A DNA stretch of 64,000 nt from Mesorhizobium waimense. Its GTDB lineage: Bacteria; Pseudomonadota; Alphaproteobacteria; Rhizobiales; Rhizobiaceae. The stretch's first letter is position 1; each line of letters opens with the position of its first letter. The DNA lies in contig NZ_QZWZ01000001.1 in NCBI RefSeq assembly GCF_003601975.1, positions 434,001 through 498,000 of the forward strand, in the 5' to 3' direction. The notes beneath the pieces are model-generated. The model saw only the letters and a program-made list of their open reading frames with translations, was not told the origin of the DNA and did not search any database. Positions 59,799 to 64,000 of this stretch are shown one piece after another. A program made the translations under genes and the position numbers.

Positions 59799-60683
59799 GT
59801 GATTGCCGAAGACCGCATCCGAGCCCTGCCTTGCTGGACCGGCAGTATCGAAATTGCGCCGCTGCCGGGCGGCCTCAGCAACGCCAACTATGTGGTCAAG
59901 GACGCGGCCGGGCGGCATGTGGTGCGCCTCGGCCAGGACTATCCTTTCCACCACGTCTTTCGCGAGCGCGAAGTGATGACATCGCGGGCGGCCCATGCGG
60001 CCGGCTTCGCGCCGGCGGTCCGCTATGCCGAGCCGGGCATCATGGTGACGGAATATCTCGGCGCCAGGACCTATACGGCCGAGGACGTGCGCGCCAACAT
60101 CGGCCGCGTCGCCGCCCTGATGCGGGGCTTTCATCGGGAGATGCCCAACCACATCTCCGGGGCCGGTTTCATGTTCTGGGTGTTCCATGTCATCCGCGAC
60201 TATGCACGCACGCTGGAGGAAGGCGGCAGCCGCAAGCGCGGCGACCTGCCCTATCTCCTGACGCTGGCGGACGAGCTCGAGCGGGCGCAGAAGCTGCTGC
60301 CGATCGTCTTCGGCCACAACGATCTTTTGCCGGCCAATATTTTAGACGACGGCAACAGGCTGTGGCTGATCGACTTCGAATATGCCGGCTTCAACACGGC
60401 GATGTTCGACCTTGCCGGTGCTGCCTCGAATGCCGGCTTGAGCGACGAAGAATCCTTCGCTCTGCTCACCGCCTATTTCATGAAGGAGCCGGACGAGGCG
60501 ATCCGCCGCTCGCATGCGGCCATGCAGTGCGCCTCGCTGCTGCGTGAGGCGATGTGGAGCATGGTCTCCGAACTCTACCTCGACGCGCCGGGCATCGACT
60601 ACGTCGCCTATACCGAGGAAAACCTGACGCGGCTGGAAGCGGCGCTGGAAAACTACCGGACAAAATACGGGATACTGACATGA
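59799..60683 (+). CDS. Choline/ethanolamine kinase-like phosphotransferase
   Basis: 294 aa, APH/choline-kinase fold. The nucleotide-binding loop is PLPGGLSNANYVVKDAAGRH; the catalytic loop is FGHNDLLPANILDDGNRLWL followed by IDFEYAGFNTAMFDLAGAAS with the metal-binding Asp. I take GTG 59799 (VIAEDRIRALPCW) with AGGG upstream; ATG 59754 adds 15 residues. Its stop overlaps the start of the dimethylglycine-oxidase-like gene (ATGA), so kinase and oxidase are made together. A paralogue begins at 63887. The substrate could be choline, ethanolamine or another amino alcohol; not proven. Confidence 0.9.
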   Translation: MIAEDRIRALPCWTGSIEIAPLPGGLSNANYVVKDAAGRHVVRLGQDYPFHHVFREREVMTSRAAHAAGFAPAVRYAEPGIMVTEYLGARTYTAEDVRANIGRVAALMRGFHREMPNHISGAGFMFWVFHVIRDYARTLEEGGSRKRGDLPYLLTLADELERAQKLLPIVFGHNDLLPANILDDGNRLWLIDFEYAGFNTAMFDLAGAASNAGLSDEESFALLTAYFMKEPDEAIRRSHAAMQCASLLREAMWSMVSELYLDAPGIDYVAYTEENLTRLEAALENYRTKYGILT

Positions 60684-63133
60684 CCTTGCCCAGCCATGCC
60701 GGGATCGTCGTCATCGGCGGCGGCATCATCGGCTGTTCGACGGCCTATCATCTGGCGCGCGACCACAAGGCCGATGTCGTGCTGCTGGAACAGGGCAAGC
60801 TAACCTCGGGCTCGACATGGCACGCTGCCGGTCTGGTCGGGCAGCTGCGCTCGTCGGCTTCGATCACGCGCGTGCTCAAATATTCGGTCGAGCTCTACAA
60901 GGGGCTGGAAGCCGAGACGGGGCTTGCCACCGGCTGGAAGATGACCGGATGCCTCAGGCTGGCCACCAATGCCGACCGCTGGACCGAATACAAGCGGCTG
61001 GCGACGACGGCCAAAAGCTTCGGCATGGACATGCAGTTGCTGACGCCGACCGAGGTCAAGGCAATGTGGCCGCTGCTTGATACCGGCGATCTCGTCGGCG
61101 CCTCCTGGCTGCCGACCGACGGCCAGGCAAGCCCGTCCGACATCACGCAGTCGCTGGCCAAGGGCGCTCGCATGCATGGCGCGAAACTGTTCGAGGATGT
61201 CCGCGTCACCGGCTTCGAGATGAAGGACGGCCGCATCATCGCGGTGAAAACCAGCAAGGGCGACATCGCCTGCGACAAGGTGGTGAACTGCGCCGGGCAA
61301 TGGGCAAGGCAGGTAGGCGCCATGGCCGGCATCAACGTGCCGCTGCAGCCGGTCAAGCACCAGTACATAATCACCGAGAAGATCGCGGGCCTGGCGACCG
61401 ACGCGCCGACCATCCGCGATCCCGATCGCCGCACCTATTTCAAGGAAGAGGTCGGCGGGCTGGTGATGGGCGGCTATGAGCCGAACCCGCAGGCCTGGAC
61501 GACTGATCTCCCCGGGGGCGACGTTCCGAACGACTGGGAATTCCGCCTGTTCGACGACGACTACGACCATTTCGAACAGCATATGAGCCAGGCGATCGCA
61601 CGGGTTCCGGCACTGGAGACCGTCGGCGTCAAGCAGATGATCAACGGTCCGGAAAGCTTTACCCCGGACGGCAATTTCATCCTCGGCACAGCGCCTGAAT
61701 GCGCCAACATGTTCGTCGGCGCCGGCTTCAACGCGTTCGGCATCGCCTCCGGCGGCGGCGCCGGCTGGGTGCTGGCGCAATGGGTGGTCGATGGCGAAGC
61801 GCCGCTAGATCTTTGGGTGGTCGACATCAGGCGGTTTTCCGGCCTGCACCGTGACCGGCAATGGGTCTGCGACCGCACGCTGGAAGCCTATGGCAAGCAC
61901 TACACGATCGGCTTCCCGTATGAGGAATACCTCTCGGGACGACCGCGCATCGTTTCGCCGCTCTATGAGCGGCTGAAGACGTATCGCGCGGTGTTCGGCT
62001 CGAAACTCGGCTGGGAACGGCCGAACTGGTTCGCGCCCGAGGGCACCGCGCCCGAAGACATCTATTCGATGGGCCGGCAGAACTGGTTTTCGGCGGTTGG
62101 CGACGAGCACAAGCATGTACGCGAAAAGGTCGGCATCTTCGACCAGTCGTCCTTCGCCAAATACGAGATGACCGGCGCGGATGCGCAGAAGGCGCTCGAC
62201 TGGATCTGCGCCAACGACGTTGCCAAGCCGGTCGGCCGGCTGACCTACACGCAGCTTCTCAACACACGCGGCGGCATCGAGGCCGATTTGACCGTCGCCA
62301 GGCTCGGCGAAGAAAAATTCTACATCGTCACCGGCACCGGTTTCCGCACGCATGATTTCGCGTGGATCGGCGACCATGTCGGCAAGGATCTCGACGTCAC
62401 CTTCAGCGACGTCACCGAGGAGTTCGGCACGTTGTCGCTGATGGGGCCGCGCGCCCGCGCCGTGCTCTCCGCGGTGACCGACGCGGATGTTTCGAACAGC
62501 GCCTTCCCGTTCGGCCATGTGCGCGAGTTCGCCATTGCCGGCCATGCAATTCGGGCGCTGCGCGTCACCTATGTCGGCGAACTCGGCTGGGAATTGCATG
62601 TGCCGATCGCGGCAACCGGCGAGATCTTCGATGCGCTGATGGCGGCGGGCAAGACACACGACATTCGCCCGGTCGGCTACCGCGCACTTGAATCGCTCAG
62701 GCTGGAGAAGGGTTATCGCGCCTGGGGCTCAGACATCACGCCCAACGACATGCCGCAGGAGGCCGGCCTTGGCTGGGCGGTGAAGCTGAGGAAAAACACC
62801 GATTTCGTCGGCCGGCGGGCACTTGAGAAGGTCAATGGCGACGCGCCGAAGAAACGCTTTGCCGGCTTCACGGTCGACGATCCGGAGATCGTGCTGGTCG
62901 GCCGCGAGACGATCCTGCGCAACGGCGCGCCTGTCGGCTATCTGACCAGCGGCGGCTATGGCTATACGGTCGGCAAGAATGTCGGCTTCGGCTATGTGCG
63001 CAACGCCGACGGCATAAGCGACGACTTCCTCGCCTCGGGCGACTACGAGCTGGTGGTGGCGATGGAGCGCACGCCGGCAAAAATCCATCTCGAGCCGCTG
63101 TACGATCCGGCGGGGGAAAAGATCAGGGCTTAG
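60680..63133 (+). CDS. Dimethylglycine oxidase/sarcosine dehydrogenase-like protein (DAO-GcvT fusion)
   Basis: 817 aa. The N-terminal FAD domain has IVVIGGGIIGCSTAYHLARD and the flavin-attachment region GSTWHAAGLVGQLRSSASIT, where His is the usual covalent site. NGPESFTPDGNFILGTAPEC and FVGAGFNAFGIASGGGAGWV follow. From about residue 430 comes the folate-binding GcvT-type domain (GRQNWFSAVGDEHKHVREKV, LLNTRGGIEADLTVARLGEE, VGELGWELHVPIAATGEIFD). The fusion demethylates methylglycines and passes formaldehyde to tetrahydrofolate. Which methylglycine is used is uncertain. Confidence 0.93.
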   Translation: MTLPSHAGIVVIGGGIIGCSTAYHLARDHKADVVLLEQGKLTSGSTWHAAGLVGQLRSSASITRVLKYSVELYKGLEAETGLATGWKMTGCLRLATNADRWTEYKRLATTAKSFGMDMQLLTPTEVKAMWPLLDTGDLVGASWLPTDGQASPSDITQSLAKGARMHGAKLFEDVRVTGFEMKDGRIIAVKTSKGDIACDKVVNCAGQWARQVGAMAGINVPLQPVKHQYIITEKIAGLATDAPTIRDPDRRTYFKEEVGGLVMGGYEPNPQAWTTDLPGGDVPNDWEFRLFDDDYDHFEQHMSQAIARVPALETVGVKQMINGPESFTPDGNFILGTAPECANMFVGAGFNAFGIASGGGAGWVLAQWVVDGEAPLDLWVVDIRRFSGLHRDRQWVCDRTLEAYGKHYTIGFPYEEYLSGRPRIVSPLYERLKTYRAVFGSKLGWERPNWFAPEGTAPEDIYSMGRQNWFSAVGDEHKHVREKVGIFDQSSFAKYEMTGADAQKALDWICANDVAKPVGRLTYTQLLNTRGGIEADLTVARLGEEKFYIVTGTGFRTHDFAWIGDHVGKDLDVTFSDVTEEFGTLSLMGPRARAVLSAVTDADVSNSAFPFGHVREFAIAGHAIRALRVTYVGELGWELHVPIAATGEIFDALMAAGKTHDIRPVGYRALESLRLEKGYRAWGSDITPNDMPQEAGLGWAVKLRKNTDFVGRRALEKVNGDAPKKRFAGFTVDDPEIVLVGRETILRNGAPVGYLTSGGYGYTVGKNVGFGYVRNADGISDDFLASGDYELVVAMERTPAKIHLEPLYDPAGEKIRA

Positions 63134-63150
63134 GCCTTCGCCAGCCTCGA

Positions 63151-63783
63151 TCAGGTGACGCGCAGCACGAGGCCGCGGCTGGGCACGGTGTCGGCCTCGC
63201 CCGGCATCGAGACATAGGGCGCCGTCTCCTCGTCGCGCGTGACGACGCCTTGCGCCTCCAATTCGGCGATGCGGTCGGAGAAACCACCCTCCCACAGCGT
63301 GTTCTTGACCGTCAGCACGATGACGCCGCCCGGCCGGCAGATGCGGATCAGCTCGTCCAGTCCTTCGGCACCGACATGACCCGAGGTGAAGACGCCGGCC
63401 GAAACGATCCCGGCATAGGCATTGTCTGCGAAAGGCAGCGGCCCGCCGAGTGCCAGGCAGTGAAGCGTAGAATAGATACCCTTGGCGGCCGCCTTGGCCA
63501 GCATGCCCTCGGAAATGTCGAGCGCCTCGACTTGCGGGTAGCCGGTGATGGCAAGCCATTCGCCGCTGAGCCCGGTGCCGGCGCCGGCATCGAGAAGCGG
63601 AAAGGCACCGCGCGGCAGATGGCGGGCGAGCAAGGCGAGGCAGATCGTCGGATGGCGGTAGCCGGCGGTCGACATGTCGGCATCGTAGGTGTCGGACCAG
63701 CTGTCGTAGAGCGCCGCCACCTCCTCGGGTCGCTTCGCCGCATAGGCCGCGCCGAGCGCAGTGTTCTGCTTGCTGTGTGCCAT
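63151..63783 (-). CDS. Class I SAM-dependent methyltransferase
   Basis: 210 aa from ATG 63783 (MAHSKQNTALGAAYAAKRPE). Motif I is FPLLDAGAGTGLSGEWLAIT; post-motif VEALDISEGMLAKAAAKGIY; motif IV region GIVSAGVFTSGHVGAEGLDE; then LIRICRPGGVIVLTVKNTLW. The entry YDSWSDTYDADMSTAGYRHP resembles Williams-Beuren (WBSCR27)-type methyltransferases. It converges on the dimethylglycine-oxidase-like gene with a 17-bp gap and diverges from the second kinase-like gene. Substrate is unknown. Confidence 0.9.
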   Translation of the reverse strand: MAHSKQNTALGAAYAAKRPEEVAALYDSWSDTYDADMSTAGYRHPTICLALLARHLPRGAFPLLDAGAGTGLSGEWLAITGYPQVEALDISEGMLAKAAAKGIYSTLHCLALGGPLPFADNAYAGIVSAGVFTSGHVGAEGLDELIRICRPGGVIVLTVKNTLWEGGFSDRIAELEAQGVVTRDEETAPYVSMPGEADTVPSRGLVLRVT

Positions 63784-63886
63784 TGCCGCTCGCCCGACTC
63801 TTTGCCTGTCACGGGGATGATAGCCAAATGGCGAAAACTGTGGAACCGTCGCCGCGATAATAAAGGCGTGAAGGGGGATCGAGGCA

Positions 63887-64000
63887 ATGGCGGATGAGAT
63901 AGCGCGCGCGGCACTGACCACCATTCCAGTACTGGCCGGCTATGACGGACCGCTGGAAAGGCTCGGTGGCCTCACCAATCTCGTCTACAGGGCCGGTGAT
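63887..64000 (+). CDS. Second choline-kinase-like phosphotransferase, N-terminal fragment
   Basis: 38 codons to the window edge: MADEIARAALTTIPVLAGYD, GPLERLGGLTNLVYRAGD. The L-G-G-L-T-N-x-V-Y pattern matches the nucleotide-binding start of the kinase-like protein at 59799 (LPGGLSNANYVV). GGGGG and GAGG lie upstream of the ATG. Its neighbours suggest a duplicated kinase in the same methylated-amine cluster. Confidence 0.75.
   Translation, partial: MADEIARAALTTIPVLAGYDGPLERLGGLTNLVYRAGD

Noticed and set aside
45..63950. CRISPR arrays
   Set aside because: No regularly spaced short repeats were seen; the repeats present are palindromic intergenic elements or transposon ends.

Overview
The window is a high-GC (roughly 63-65%) alphaproteobacterial chromosome segment, most like Mesorhizobium or a close relative in the Phyllobacteriaceae. 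The assignment rests on the RegB/RegA (ActS/ActR) pair, the glnD-murJ-trpS run, a chimeric malic enzyme, an HmrR/CueR-type copper regulator, MmcB, CUT1 and polyamine ABC operons, and intergenic palindromes of rhizobial type. It comes from protein and motif recognition, not from a database search.

Layout. (1) 1-4350, minus strand: a sugar ABC operon (binding protein, two permeases, start of a further gene) behind a PIG-L deacetylase. (2) 4377-11115, plus strand: a frameshifted DMT transporter, hrpB, actS, actR, nhaA. (3) 11221-18300: an accessory island starting at mmcB. It holds a 3.1-kb IS1595-family transposon (11771-14885) with a 24/25 terminal inverted repeat and an 8-bp target duplication; the transposon carries three passenger ORFs and a tRNA-like sequence with an unpaired anticodon stem. 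A second 1.56-kb segment (15279-16837) follows, bounded by long imperfect inverted repeats and holding a truncated adenine-methyltransferase-like gene and an antitoxin/PIN pair with a truncated toxin. After that come decayed small genes and duplicated fragments. (4) 18308-26861: cueR, an L,D-transpeptidase, and core genes nfu, usp, trpS, murJ, glnD. (5) 26920-31386: a decayed GT25 gene, then a copper cluster (copA with a clear CueR-type promoter, DUF305 protein) and an aldo/keto reductase. (6) 31411-38570: mutS divergent from maeB, a PAS-GGDEF cyclase, a deleted porin gene. (7) 38635-51782: a PfkB kinase, EamA and EI24 membrane proteins, a trans-3-hydroxyproline dehydratase/PEP-mutase-family pair, a HAD phosphatase, dut, an Lrp regulator, a glutamine amidotransferase, an amidase, a DAO-family oxidoreductase, prfC. 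(8) 51923-58536: a putrescine-type ABC operon ending in an aminobutyraldehyde dehydrogenase, with a LysR gene upstream and two palindromes in the promoter region. (9) 58606-64000: a DeoR regulator, then a kinase-like protein translationally coupled to a dimethylglycine/sarcosine-oxidase-like enzyme, a methyltransferase, and the start of a second kinase paralogue.

How the genes work together. The copper regulator at 18308 probably controls the copA promoter at 27443. The polyamine operon imports putrescine-like amines and oxidises the aldehyde made from them. The end of the window looks like one-carbon or methylated-amine catabolism. The accessory island is the most unusual part: nested mobile ends, a transposase ribosome-binding site inside a hairpin that only outside transcripts could form, a tRNA mimic, and toxin-antitoxin and methyltransferase remnants.
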